Shown here piece after piece: positions 11,665 to 22,218 of a stretch of DNA of 64,000 bases. The DNA is from Paraphysomonas bandaiensis. Taxonomy: Eukaryota > Chrysophyceae. The stretch covers positions 1 to 64,000 of the forward strand of contig CBFFRP010000297.1 of NCBI GenBank assembly GCA_965644295.1, in the 5' to 3' direction. The notes under the pieces were generated by a model. It had not been told where the DNA came from, ran no database searches, and worked only from the letters and a program-made list of their open reading frames with translations. The number at the start of each line of letters is the position of its first letter. The stretch's first letter is position 1. Both the position numbers and the translations under genes were made by a program.

Positions 11665-12399
11665 GTGCATGATAGTTATGTTCTACATATATTGTGGCTT
11701 TCAGTACGTGAGGTCCATATGCTTGCCGCCACTATCCTACCATGTACGACATGGGCACAAAATGGAAATACTCTAAGCATAGTGGGACTACCTACAGACG
11801 CACACACATACAATATCACATGGAAGATGGAGGAACTAAGAGACGCTGTCACAGACTCTTATCCACATGTTATACTGCAGGATGCGCATTACTTTCTACT
11901 GGACCCCACAGGACTTGCCACGGCCCTTGACAACGCACTGCTCGCTCTTGAAAGTAGACTCGCAACCAGTCTCCTTCCGACGGACAGCACCATATATAAT
12001 AATGTACCCGCCACAAACAAAGCTGTCAAGGTACGGCAAAGGACAACACAGAACCTCCTTGTCAGTAGACCTAGAAAGAGAACAACAAACAGCGGAGCCC
12101 CCGGACCCCACATAGTCACTAAGAAGAACCAAGGGAGACCACAAACTTGTCAAGCATCAGCCAGCCGATGCCAGCCAGCCCGCAAGGCAAAAAAGGACGT
12201 CAATTACAGTGACAGTGATCCACAGACGGAACATCCCACTGACCAAAGTACCATCAACACCCCGTCCACCAGACCACTTCCACAACTCCAAACTGCTGAT
12301 TGGGACAGGGACTATGACGTAACCCGGTTTGATAACCAGAATCACGGCTCGCAGTACAGGTATAGCACACAAACACGCAAGTGTGAAAACAATGTATAA
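11665..12399 (+). CDS. Orphan mobile-element ORF, function unknown
   Basis: A 244-codon frame without introns that I do not recognise. The N-terminal half is of average composition; the C-terminal half is basic and Pro/Thr/Ser-rich, with no metal-binding or catalytic motif visible. The end of the protein (YDVTRFDNQ) recurs at 21563-21622 as YDTARFDNQ, in a rearranged retroelement cluster. The nearby stop-region bases also align, so this is a dispersed, probably mobile family. Its A/C-rich coding strand resembles the LINE fragment 700 bp upstream, and it could be a LINE ORF1, but that is a guess. It may itself be truncated at the 5' end. Confidence 0.4.
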   Translation: MHDSYVLHILWLSVREVHMLAATILPCTTWAQNGNTLSIVGLPTDAHTYNITWKMEELRDAVTDSYPHVILQDAHYFLLDPTGLATALDNALLALESRLATSLLPTDSTIYNNVPATNKAVKVRQRTTQNLLVSRPRKRTTNSGAPGPHIVTKKNQGRPQTCQASASRCQPARKAKKDVNYSDSDPQTEHPTDQSTINTPSTRPLPQLQTADWDRDYDVTRFDNQNHGSQYRYSTQTRKCENNV

Positions 12400-13501
12400 T
12401 TAATTATGTTTTGACTGCTCTAGGAAAAACCTAATGCTCAGTAAATGATACCCGCCAAGTATCACCACGCAAGGAACACCGCCAGTGCAACAAGATCGTT
12501 GGCACCAAGCACTTCGGTTAAGCCTAAACAAGTACATAACACCATAGCATACATGTTACACCCACTCCTACTCCTCAACAACATCACAACACCCTGCAAC
12601 GTCATCACTGCCCACAGAAACGTGTTTATTCTATAAACTGAATACACACAGCAACCTAGGAGCAACGTATAACCGCATACTAATAGTACACCACATCCTA
12701 CGTTTTACTTTCTACCTAAATTCCCTTACAAAAACAATATACCGCCACTTTGGTGCATTTTAGCATTCAAGAACCCAAAATCCCTAATATCCAGGTTAAT
12801 ACGTAAATACAACCCTGCATACCAGGTATTGCATATCACAATTGATTCCCCACTGAGCCTGGTATGAACACTCGTGCACCTCGAGTATATAAAATCCATT
12901 CTCCGTTGATGTGATATGTACTTGCCCCCCTATAGGGTAGTATGGGTAATGCCAGTACGTATTCCTATGGAAGTATACACTGCAACTGCTACACTGGAAT
13001 ACTGACCCACATAACTTTATTATAAATTTGTGGCAGGTTTCACATTGCGTGAAGTCACCATCAGCAGATCATAGTGTACATCATCATCGGCAGATAAAGT
13101 GGACATCACACCTGAACGTTGATTCCGTGTGTAGGTACATCATAGCTCATTACCCCATCTTAATGAGTATAACATAGAATATGCATCCTAGACATGGTAT
13201 AGGGTCCTGATGATATAATGTTCTTGATATAGGTTCCTAAACAAATATCACAGGGTCCTGAATGGGCAATGCATGCAGTTTTGGTACTATAGCCACGTAG
13301 ATAGGGCATAAGAAATGCCACGTGGTCACACTGCCTCCCCCCCTCGTTTTTGTGAGAAATCCATGGTCGCACACATGTCAATGGGACTAGGTTTGAAATA
13401 GCCATCAATACGAACCACCATGGAGTATTATTATCATATTATAGATGTAATTCGGAGAATACTTAAAAATTTCACATCGTAAATTGTAGAGTAGGAACAC
13501 T
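12400..13501. other. Non-coding region, possible 3' LTR of Ty3 element 3
   Basis: No gene. On the minus strand, GAGGGGGGGAGGCAG followed by TGTGACCACG (13321-13345) looks like a polypurine tract with an LTR start, about 160 bp after the pol stop. I could not find a matching LTR upstream of element 3, so the call is tentative. Short repeated pieces such as AGGGTCCTGA occur at 13201 and 13252. Confidence 0.35.
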
Positions 13502-16500
13502 TTATACCGACTGATTAACTTGTGGAAATTTGCTGGCAAATTCCTCGTCTACCAAGACCATTGTAGAAGAATCAAATTCGTTATGGGCAAAACAATGGAT
13601 ATGGTAATTATCAAGTCGGAAAGTTTGTTTAGTCATCACATTTTTAGTTGAGAGTATCCGTTTGGAACTTTTATGATACCAATGTGTGAAGACAAAACGT
13701 GCAACATAAGTAATGAAATGAGAGTCCGGTAACTCCAGGCTTTCATACCACAGGTCCCCGAAAACTCTTAAGTCAACATAAGCCTCATCACCTGGCTGAA
13801 AACTAGTGATAGGCGGCTTACGGATTTTTGCAATATATTCCTTTGCCTCTTTAACCGGATAAATAAGATGATATAAATATCTTTTCCTAGAACAGAAATC
13901 GGCATATGGAATAGAGTCAAAAATATCCTTACTGAATGGAATGTCACGAACATCACCATCCTGAAATTTCACAGTGAAAACTAGAGAGGTTCTGGTGTCT
14001 CTATCACCTCTGTAGTATAGAATCGTGTCAATCACATGCTGTTCATGGTCTCTGCAAGCCATGTTATACGCTGTGTCTCGATCACCCGCAAAAAGTTTAA
14101 CCTCACGCACATCGACTTTCACAACTTGTCCTGTCACCAAATGTCTGCAATCAATGTCATTCTTGTATTGAGATATGACTTTGAAAGGACCCATATAGCG
14201 GTGAGACATCTTAGGATGGACTTTAGCACCCTTGTCGAACAAAACAAGATCTCCCGGCTGATATCTGTTCTGCTTGTTGGCCGGTATACCTTGGCTAGCC
14301 CGCTCTTGCACAAGACGCTGTTGATAAGCATGCGAAGCTGCCCTGAGCTCACGAAGGTTATCATTAAAACGTTTAAGTCGTGCATGCGCATCCTGGGAAA
14401 CAGAGTCGGTGTCCACGTTAAAATAACGCTTGTCCTCCGATCCAAAAGTTAACTCGAATGGTGAGAATCCCGTCTCAGATGACACTTCGGAGTTAAGAAT
14501 GTGTTGGACACTGGCGATCCAGCTAGGATCTTCAAAAACATCTGTGCGCTCTTGACGCTCGCTAGCATCATATACTAGAGCTCGTAGGTGACGAACTACC
14601 TCACCTATGATACGTTCTGAGCCATTCGCATGCCGGTTGGCTATACTGAACGTATGGCGCATTCCCATGTATTCCGTTAGCTGTTGGAATAGATCCGAAG
14701 TTAAATCCGGACCCTGATCTGAAATCACGACGTCCGTGTGACCGTAATAGGACCAATACTTCCACACAGTATTCGCTAAATTCAACGCCGTTACTCCTTT
14801 TACTGGTTCCAGAAAAACGAGCTTTGTATGAAGGTTCACTATCACATTGATATGAGTGTAACCGTCCTTGCCATGTGGAGTAATCTCCACTGCATCAATT
14901 CCAATAGCACTGCGAGCCCCCGGTGGTTTTAGGTTGCGCACTATGGGAATAAGTGCTTCCTTCATGGCTAACCGGGTTTTTACGCAAGTTGGACAGTTGG
15001 ATATATATTCTGCTACCACCTGATATGGTATTCCATGCCCTGGAAAACGTTTATTGAGACGAATCCAAGTAGCTTTCCCTCCAAGATGACCCACACGAGA
15101 GTTGTGTACCTCACGCAAGCATTCCTCACGAGATATATTCATGGAAGGTTGTTCTTGGTCACTGAGATCCGACGGGTCCATAAAATTTCCCAGGAATGAG
15201 AAATACTCAGAATCCTGACAGTCCTCTCCCAGAAAATAGGCATCATCCCACATAGAATCATCCAAGAACATGCCCGACAGATAAGCCAGTTGGTGTTCCC
15301 TGGATAACCAGTCTGCTAACCAATTTTGTGCTCCCGAAATATGTCGGATTTTAAAATTGAATGATTGCAAGAATATTCTCCATCTAACAATTTTTGGTAC
15401 CTCAGACGCTTCCATCCAGAGCAAATTGTTATGGTCTGTTTCTATTGTAAACTGCTTTCCAACTAAGTAATATGCTAGCTGTTTAACCGAATAGTAGATA
15501 CCATAGCCCTCCTGCTCTATAGTAGCCCATTTCATTGCTTGCTCTGAAAACTTTTTAGAGATAAAGGCAATAGGTTGCAATTGAGCTTCTCCTGATGGTA
15601 ATATCTTCCGTTGTAGTAGTACAGAACCTATACCTAGCTCACTTGCATCAGTCCGTAAAATCCACTCTAACTCATAATCAGGGTAGAAGAGCTCACAAGC
15701 ATCTTGTAAACCTTTTATGAAACGTTTGTACTCAGCTTCATAATCATGACGCCAAGTAGATTTATTCCAATTGAAAGATTTCTTAGTAAGGTCCGTTAAA
15801 TGACCTACTAAGTCAGAATACTTTGGCGTGAAGCTGGAAAAGAAAACTCCCTTGCCTAGCAGAGATCTAGCTTGTTTAGTCGATGTTGGCATAGGTATGT
15901 TTGCCAACGCTTCCTTTTTATCCGGACACACTTCATACGATTTGTGTTTGCATACATATCCGAAAAAATTAACTTTCTTAAAACCAAGCCAGCTCTTAGC
16001 CATTTTCAACTTGATGTTTCTCTCCAGACATCTGTCAATAACTCGTTCCAACTTTTCATAAGCATCCTGGGGATCGTTGGCTAATATTAGCATATTATCA
16101 AAGATGACGATAGCCCAGTCTGAAAAATCGGCAAATATCTCCCGAACAACCTCTTGCAGTACACCGGTAGCAGGCGCTATACCCTCTGGCATGAAATTAG
16201 GTGCAAACTGTCCCCATGGCGTTTGAATGGACAATTTTTCGGAAGTTTCCTCATCTAAAGGTATTTGATGAAACGCATTTGTAAGATCTATATCCAAATA
16301 ATATGGAAAATTAATGATCTTGTCAAGTTCATGTTTGACATTGGGAATAGTGTAGTTTCCCACATGCATATGATCATTGATCTTAACGTAATCCCCACAA
16401 AATCGAATATAAGGAGGTGTAGCCTTGGGCGCTACTACAAGACAAGAAGCCCATGGCGATCTACTCTTCCGGTAAAAATACCCACACAGACGACGAAATT

Positions 16501-17491
16501 CTTTCTCTGATGCTTCCCATAGCTTCGGATTAATAGGCCTCGCCTTGGGTTTTATCCGATCCGGAAGTGTATCTTTCCACTTAATTTTTAAAGGTTCAAC
16601 ACCCTTTACACCAGACCACTCATCTGGTACAAAGACTTTAACCGCTTTAGTTCGTAGGAGATGCATCACATTTGTTTGTTCCTTCATCTCACTACTAACA
16701 TGGGTCTCCAACAACTGCTCATAGTCTTTTAAAGCTTCCGCTCTAGTCTTTCCTAAGAATACCAAAGCTTCTTTAAATTGAACCGGCAATTCGGAATCCT
16801 CTTCCTCCGGTGCAATTTTAGTACTCGCTTTAGACCATGGTTCCACTATTTGTCCATGCTCTAAGCCAGACAAATCATCATGAGTCGAAATCTTCTCGGC
16901 ATCTGTTTCTATCTCATAAGATGTTTGTTCAAAAGCATGCCTCATCAGTTCACACATAAAGGGATATAAAGTACCAGTAAGTGCCGGCAATCCAAGTATG
17001 ACATCATTATGTTTCATGTCAATAATTAAAAAATCCCCTTTGAACTGATACTGTTTTCCATAAGGGTCAGCCAACAAAAGATTGAGTCTGACTCCTTGTG
17101 TGACTGTTTTTATAGTAGTACTATCCGCCAATACTACTCTATGATTCGCATCGTATAAAAATTCGGGGTTTAGCTCTGGCATTAAATTCTCAACCAGACC
17201 CCTAGACACGTAGTTGGCTGAAAGCGCTCCCGTGTCGCAAAGTACGGTGATCAATTTTTCCGAATTCTCTCTCAAATTATTGTTCATTATTAGCCTAGCT
17301 ACAGTATGTGCTGATGTCATTTTTCGCGTATTAGGAAAGCAAGCATACAGCTTGGCTTGCCCCTCGGTTTGCACAGAACACAATGCCGCCGTGAATGTAG
17401 ACTCTTCAAATTGTAAGCAACAATCGTCATCCCCGTCACACCCATTAACTACACTGACATCCTGCGCTCCCCGCACGCAATGGTCCTTCCA
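13502..17491 (-). CDS. Ty3/gypsy Pol polyprotein, element 3, long intact frame
   Basis: An uninterrupted minus-strand frame of about 1,330 codons, stop at 13502. Domains in order: aspartic protease with VLCDTGALSANYVS; reverse transcriptase with DIDLTNAFHQIP (motif A) and VIFDNMLILA (motif C); RNase H with RTDASELGIGSVLLQ; the HHCC integrase zinc domain (HNSRVGHLGG to CPTCVKTR); the integrase core with GIDAVEI, ISDQGPD and GSERIIGEV; then about 280 residues containing a GPFKVISQ element and a chromodomain-like segment (VFTVKFQDGDVRDIP). There is no ATG at the start; the frame directly follows UGA at 17492-17494 and continues the upstream ORF, so expression would need readthrough or a non-AUG start. 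The second Asp of the RT box is Asn here and in element 2. It is the most complete element in the window. Confidence 0.9.
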   Translation of the reverse strand, partial: WKDHCVRGAQDVSVVNGCDGDDDCCLQFEESTFTAALCSVQTEGQAKLYACFPNTRKMTSAHTVARLIMNNNLRENSEKLITVLCDTGALSANYVSRGLVENLMPELNPEFLYDANHRVVLADSTTIKTVTQGVRLNLLLADPYGKQYQFKGDFLIIDMKHNDVILGLPALTGTLYPFMCELMRHAFEQTSYEIETDAEKISTHDDLSGLEHGQIVEPWSKASTKIAPEEEDSELPVQFKEALVFLGKTRAEALKDYEQLLETHVSSEMKEQTNVMHLLRTKAVKVFVPDEWSGVKGVEPLKIKWKDTLPDRIKPKARPINPKLWEASEKEFRRLCGYFYRKSRSPWASCLVVAPKATPPYIRFCGDYVKINDHMHVGNYTIPNVKHELDKIINFPYYLDIDLTNAFHQIPLDEETSEKLSIQTPWGQFAPNFMPEGIAPATGVLQEVVREIFADFSDWAIVIFDNMLILANDPQDAYEKLERVIDRCLERNIKLKMAKSWLGFKKVNFFGYVCKHKSYEVCPDKKEALANIPMPTSTKQARSLLGKGVFFSSFTPKYSDLVGHLTDLTKKSFNWNKSTWRHDYEAEYKRFIKGLQDACELFYPDYELEWILRTDASELGIGSVLLQRKILPSGEAQLQPIAFISKKFSEQAMKWATIEQEGYGIYYSVKQLAYYLVGKQFTIETDHNNLLWMEASEVPKIVRWRIFLQSFNFKIRHISGAQNWLADWLSREHQLAYLSGMFLDDSMWDDAYFLGEDCQDSEYFSFLGNFMDPSDLSDQEQPSMNISREECLREVHNSRVGHLGGKATWIRLNKRFPGHGIPYQVVAEYISNCPTCVKTRLAMKEALIPIVRNLKPPGARSAIGIDAVEITPHGKDGYTHINVIVNLHTKLVFLEPVKGVTALNLANTVWKYWSYYGHTDVVISDQGPDLTSDLFQQLTEYMGMRHTFSIANRHANGSERIIGEVVRHLRALVYDASERQERTDVFEDPSWIASVQHILNSEVSSETGFSPFELTFGSEDKRYFNVDTDSVSQDAHARLKRFNDNLRELRAASHAYQQRLVQERASQGIPANKQNRYQPGDLVLFDKGAKVHPKMSHRYMGPFKVISQYKNDIDCRHLVTGQVVKVDVREVKLFAGDRDTAYNMACRDHEQHVIDTILYYRGDRDTRTSLVFTVKFQDGDVRDIPFSKDIFDSIPYADFCSRKRYLYHLIYPVKEAKEYIAKIRKPPITSFQPGDEAYVDLRVFGDLWYESLELPDSHFITYVARFVFTHWYHKSSKRILSTKNVMTKQTFRLDNYHIHCFAHNEFDSSTMVLVDEEFASKFPQVNQSV

Positions 17492-18088
17492 TCAAGGTCG
17501 GGAATCGCCGAAGCGATCCCTTCTCAAGATAGAAGTTGGATTGGATCTACCAGTGGAACCATCCTCAGCTTTCAGGAAAGCATTGAGCTTATCCCTCATC
17601 TCAACAGCCGAGGTTCTCAAGCACTGAGAATTGTGGTTGTATTTGCACTGTGGCTTGTTGCATTTCCCATACAACATCTGCCTCAGGCAACCGAATTTCT
17701 CAACTCTCGAACTCGTATCACCAGCAGGTTTATCCTGAGAAGAAGCCATAAAAGAAACCTCTTGCTCATTAACAACTACTGTAGGATCAGGTTCCAGATC
17801 CTGCGATGATGTAACGTCCTTGGCTGAGCCACGACGTAAATCAATGTTACCCTCTTCATCATCTGAAGAACTGGGATATTCGAGATTTATCTGCTCCGGA
17901 CCTCGATCAAAATCCGAATCATCAGAAACATATCCATCAATGTGAGTGAGAGCATGTGAATCTCTGTTATTCCGATGATCATAGTCCTTGTAAGATGCAA
18001 TGGAACTCAGGTTGGGACCTGAGAGCCAAACTCTAAATAAGCCAAAACTCGCTTTAAGAGAGAGAATGTTGCTTATTATTAACCTATA
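17492..18088 (-). CDS. CCCH-finger ORF in frame upstream of Ty3 pol (element 3)
   Basis: A minus-strand frame open from a TAG near 18090 to TGA at 17492, in the same frame as the following pol. The first ATG is at 17749, giving 85 residues, but the open frame runs about 110 codons further up and is acidic and Ser/Asp-rich. The ATG-bounded part contains GCLRQMLYGKCNKPQCKYNH, a C-x8-C-x4-C-x3-H finger close to the CCCH type and unlike the CCHC knuckle usual in Gag. It probably represents the end of Gag, or a Gag-Pol linker, with the true start lost or reached by splicing. No typical capsid is visible upstream. Confidence 0.5.
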   Translation of the reverse strand, partial: YRLIISNILSLKASFGLFRVWLSGPNLSSIASYKDYDHRNNRDSHALTHIDGYVSDDSDFDRGPEQINLEYPSSSDDEEGNIDLRRGSAKDVTSSQDLEPDPTVVVNEQEVSFMASSQDKPAGDTSSRVEKFGCLRQMLYGKCNKPQCKYNHNSQCLRTSAVEMRDKLNAFLKAEDGSTGRSNPTSILRRDRFGDSRP

Positions 18089-19340
18089 CTACTTCTGCAG
18101 TACTAAATGCTTCTCGGCACCCCAAGAAACTAAAGCACAACTCACCAGCTATGCAGTTCAGTACTAAACAGAAAAGTGACGAGCTACAACAACCAACAAA
18201 GAGAGAACAAGCTTAACTAAAAAGAATGACGATGCGCTTGGGCGTTGACAGCCACACAGTGACTAAATCCAAATTTTCTGCGAAGGAGTGACGATATTTA
18301 TGAATATTCTTGGAGAATTCTTCTTCTTCATACTCTACACATTAATGTATGGACTCTGCCGTATACACTCTCAACTGCTGCTCATCTAAACGATAATGGG
18401 CACTCGACCAATCAGCATTGAGAATAGGGAAAGCATTGGTTCAGTATTCGCTTCCTGTATTTATACAGTGTAGGGTACAGTATACTGATACTGTATACCT
18501 ACGAGTGATATAGACGCATACATACAATAGAGGAATACTGCAAATACATCATATACAGTATATACGGTATACAGTGCGGTTGCTGAGAGGAGATGCAGCT
18601 CGCTCCTAACTGCCATCTTAATGTGATTGCAGCACACATACCGAACATACTTATAAGCGAGCAGATTATCGTGAAAATTGAACAATATGTCCAGAGATGC
18701 AATACCATTGTACTCGCTAAAGACCGCTGCTTCTTCAATTGCCGATATCGAGTACGAAGCGATATAGTATATTGACTGTTCAGCATCAGTACGAGGGTCC
18801 ACACAGTGTGATGATCAAATGGAAGGTACCGTAAAATCATGTAATCAGTACGTACAGTCATGACAGGTGATATATAGGTCCTTCTTCCAGACAGAGGCGG
18901 TCTATGGCAACCCTTAGCCACCAGTAATTGGAAATGGATATATGAACCACACAGAGGCATATAATAACGGTAAAGAAGCCGCAGACACATCCACTGATTG
19001 CAGGAAAAGCACGTGTACACTGTTTACGTACTATAGGTGATTGTAGAAGCTACATATGTGCATTTACAGGCCACTGGTTGAATATAGAGCCATGTACACA
19101 TATATACCATATATTAGGGTAAGGATACAACATATATATATATTCTGTAGAAGGGTCACAACCTATACATATATGTGTGGGTGAAAGAGAGAAACTAGGT
19201 TAGTATGTACGCATATATATATGTATACATCCAAACTGTAATAATAATAACTCTTCAAAAGAATTATATATCACAGCCCAGCATATAGAATAGAAGATAG
19301 TGCTGATGATTATAAACCTGCTTTAAACCTGCACAGGTTT
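18089..19340. other. Non-coding, TA-rich, probable LTR remnants
   Basis: No gene. It contains TATATA/TATACA-rich runs at 18470-18560 and 19080-19230. It lies between the 5' side of element 3 and the 3' side of element 4, and the 3' LTR of element 4 would run down from 19345. I cannot fix LTR boundaries by eye. Open stretches at 18461-19020 are low-complexity. Confidence 0.4.
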
Positions 19341-19374
19341 ACACTACCCTCTCTCTCCTTCTCCTCCTTTCCCG
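19341..19374 (-). promoter_or_regulatory. Polypurine tract and LTR start of Ty3 element 4
   Basis: On the minus strand, directly after the pol stop, a purine run (GGGAAAGGAGGAGAAGGAG) is followed by AGAGAGGG and TAGTGTAAACC. The same order and the same TAGTGTAA start are found after element 2 (7225-7261). Confidence 0.55.
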
Positions 19375-19375
19375 T

Positions 19376-21560
19376 CTATTCCTGGGTTGGGCCATCCACA
19401 GCGAGGATTTCGGGGTGGTGCTTGGTGATCGTATCATCCACGAGAATCATGCTGGATTCATCGAATTCCCATTGACGACCCCACGCATAAACCATGTAAT
19501 TATCAAAGCCATATAATTGCTTGTTGAGGTCAAATCGAACGGTAATTTTCTTGCGACTCCCGCCCTTGTGATACCAACGGAGGTAGGTAAAAGGAACAAC
19601 ATAGCTGGAAGTTTCCCAGTCTGGAAGCTGTAGGGATTCATAAAAAAGGTCCCCAAAGAATCTCAAATCCACGTATACTGTGTCCCCCGGTGATACTGAG
19701 GTAATGTTTTCCTTGCGCTTGTCTCGTATGAATCTTGTGGCCATATCCGTGTCCAAGGATAGATGAAAAAGGAAAGGCTTACTCTGGCAGAAGTCATAGT
19801 ACGCCTCACATAGAATATCAGGGGTATACGGAATATCAAGAACTTCTCCATCAGCATACTTAACCTTGAAAGTCATCGAAGTCCTCTTTCTGCAGTCTCC
19901 CTTGTAGCCAAGAATCTTATCGACCATGAACTGCTCCTGATCTCGCATTGCAGCATTAAAAGCCTCTTCTGCCGAACCATAGAATAGCTCAAGATCCTCA
20001 ACCGAAAACTTTTTTATTGCTCCACTAATCAGATTCCTACAATCCACATCGTTTTTGTATTGATGGACAACTTGCATTGGACCCTTATGACGACACGCCA
20101 GTTTAGGATGTGGTTTCGGACCAGCATCAAACAAGACAAAATCTCCTGGTGCATACATATTTTGGGGCATAAGTCTCGCTTGACTCGCTCTTTCTTCAAC
20201 CAACTGATCTTGAAATTTCTTCGAAGCCTCTCGGAGCACTGTTAGATTCTCATTTAGCTGTTTTAGCAGCATATGGGACGGTTCACCCTCACAATCTTTC
20301 AAAAGATCCTTATATACCGCGTCCATTGATCCAAAGACAAGCTCAAACGGCGTAAATCCAGTCTCGGAGGACACATGATCATTGAGAATGTATTGTACGG
20401 AAGGAATCTTTGTAACATCATCGAAGATATCTTGGATCCTTGTGTCAAATACTAGTGCTCGCAAATGCCGCACCACTTCCTTTATTGGCCTCTCTGTACC
20501 GTTAGCATGTTTATCTGCAATGCTAAACACATGGCGCATTCCCATGAGCTGAACTAACTCTGCGAATAACTTCGAGGTAAGGTCAGTACCCAAATCTGAG
20601 ATAATCATGTCAGTATGTCCAAAATTGCTCCAATATATCCACACAGAAGCAGCTAAATTTTTCGCTGTAACGCCTATTATCGCTCTGAGAAATGCATGTT
20701 TGCTGAACAAATTAACAATGACCAGGATATGTGATTCACCGTTCTTCCCTGCTGGTGTTATCTTCACAGCATCTATTCCAATGACACTTCTCGCATGTGG
20801 GGGTTTCAGTGTTCTAGGGATCTTAATTAAACGGTTTTTACGCTCTCTCCGTGTTTTCTCACAGCACGCACACGAACTCACAAAGTCTGCTATTTCTTTA
20901 TATGGAATCTGATGCCCAGGACACAGTTTATTCAGCCGATTCCACATCTCTTTAGCTCCCCAGTGGCCTGATTGGGCATTATGTACTTCCTCCATGAGTT
21001 CCTGGGCCCTTAATCTAGATACAGGCTCAGGGGCTGTCTCTGATATATCAGTTAGGTCGAATACGTTCATGAGGGCGTGGAATGTCCAATCATCATCACT
21101 ATCCTCTTCACCCATTGTTCTATCATGATCCGAATCATCCATGGAGATCATAAATAAACGCGATAGGGCGTCGGCCACAGTATTTTCTCTTCCACTGATA
21201 TGTTGTACAACAAAATCAAACGATTGTAGATAAACTCTCCATCTGACTATTTTCGGCACTTCTGACGCCTCCATCCATCTTAGATTGTTATGGTCTGTCT
21301 GGACGATGAAGTGTTTCCCAATCAGGTAATACGCAAAATGTCTCACCGCATAAAAGATGGCATATCCTTCTTGCTCAATTGTTGGTTGACCATCTCATAG
21401 CTTCAGGTGAAAATTTCTTTGAACACATGGCTATAACTTGGTATAAAACTTCACCATTTTCGAGGCGTTTTACTTGGAATAGGACTGCTCCAATACCGAA
21501 CTCACTAGCATCCGTACGCAAGAACCACTCCAATTCGTAGTCTGGGTAAAAGACTGAACA
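19376..21560 (-). pseudogene. Ty3/gypsy pol, element 4: truncated and frameshifted
   Basis: Minus-strand pol from late RT/RNase H (RTDASEFGIGAVLFQ, 21375-21560) through RNase H, integrase zinc domain (HNAQSGHWGA to CACCEKTR), core (GIDAVKI, ISDLGTD, GTERPIKEV) and the same kind of C-terminal extension as elements 2 and 3. Near 21375-21390, four extra bases (ACCAACAATTG against the expected ACCATTG) break the frame between RW and EQEGY. Everything upstream of about 21560, including protease and RT catalytic boxes, is gone, and the break joins to a scrap of the orphan ORF family. It is a diverged third lineage of the same Ty3 group. Confidence 0.88.
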
Positions 21561-21562
21561 AG

Positions 21563-21622
21563 TATGACACAGCCAGGTTTGATAACCAAGGCTGTGCAGC
21601 AGAAACAAACACAATGAGTTAA
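21563..21622 (+). pseudogene. Scrap of the orphan ORF family (C-terminal end)
   Basis: Plus-strand reading gives YDTARFDNQGCAAETNTMS and a stop, matching the C-terminus of the 11665-12399 ORF (YDVTRFDNQ) and the bases around its stop. The 20 codons are wedged between Ty3 element 4 and the gag-leader repeat, so it is a rearrangement footprint. Confidence 0.5.
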
Positions 21623-21633
21623 CCAGAGCTATA

Positions 21634-22218
21634 TGTCATGAAGCCGTCTAAAGTAATTTCCGTCAATTGGATCTTCAAGTATGAATTATCCTGTTGAGTC
21701 AATACGACCTGACTAGTCCTGTCTTCGTCGGCCTGCCTTAGCGCTTCTTGAATAGTCTGTCTCCTAACATTCCTCCTCCTAGGCTGCTCTTCCTCTCTCA
21801 ATACCTGTGTTGCGTTGAGTACGGCCTGTTGGACTGCGTCCTCGATTCTGGTCTGAAGTAGATCTGGGTCTATATATTGCTGTTCATGTACTGGTCCTTC
21901 AGCTTGTTCTTCTTCCTGTTGAACCTCTTCAATTTGATTCGTTGCCTCTTCATCAATCTGGGATATACCCCCTCCAAAATCTACTTCCGAATTAGCTGGA
22001 GTGGCTTGTCTTGAGGAACGTCGAGACTCCAGCTGCTGCAACCTTTGTTCGAACATTTCAAAATGAAGATCAATAGACTCAAAGCGTTTGTTCAGCTGCT
22101 CTTGCTGTTCAGCATACTGCTGCTGTTGTTGAGCAAACTGTTCATTCTGTTCAGCAAACCGCTGCTGAAGGAACTCCATAATGTTCGGAACCTCTTCTTC
22201 CGAACTCATAGTCGACAA
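21634..22218 (-). pseudogene. Truncated gag-like coiled-coil gene, copy 2
   Basis: The first 195 codons of the same protein as at 4135-4944, with a few substitutions (for example FAQQQQQYAEQ for FAEQKQQYAEQ). The frame ends five codons after the break at about 21634, where homology to copy 1 stops. The capsid-like C-terminal half is missing. Confidence 0.75.

Noticed and set aside
14036-14452. Open frames antisense to Ty3 pol (also 8157-8713, 15828-16510, 20060-20912)
   Set aside because: Shadows of a strongly coding opposite strand; no independent features.
18089-18500. A 5' LTR for element 3 matching 12700-13345
   Set aside because: No matching sequence found by eye; the element may lack one or it lies in diverged sequence.
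21568-21596. Hairpin CACAGCC...GGCTGTG
   Set aside because: It first looked like a regulatory stem-loop, but the same bases align in reading frame with the end of the 11665-12399 ORF, so coding homology explains them better.
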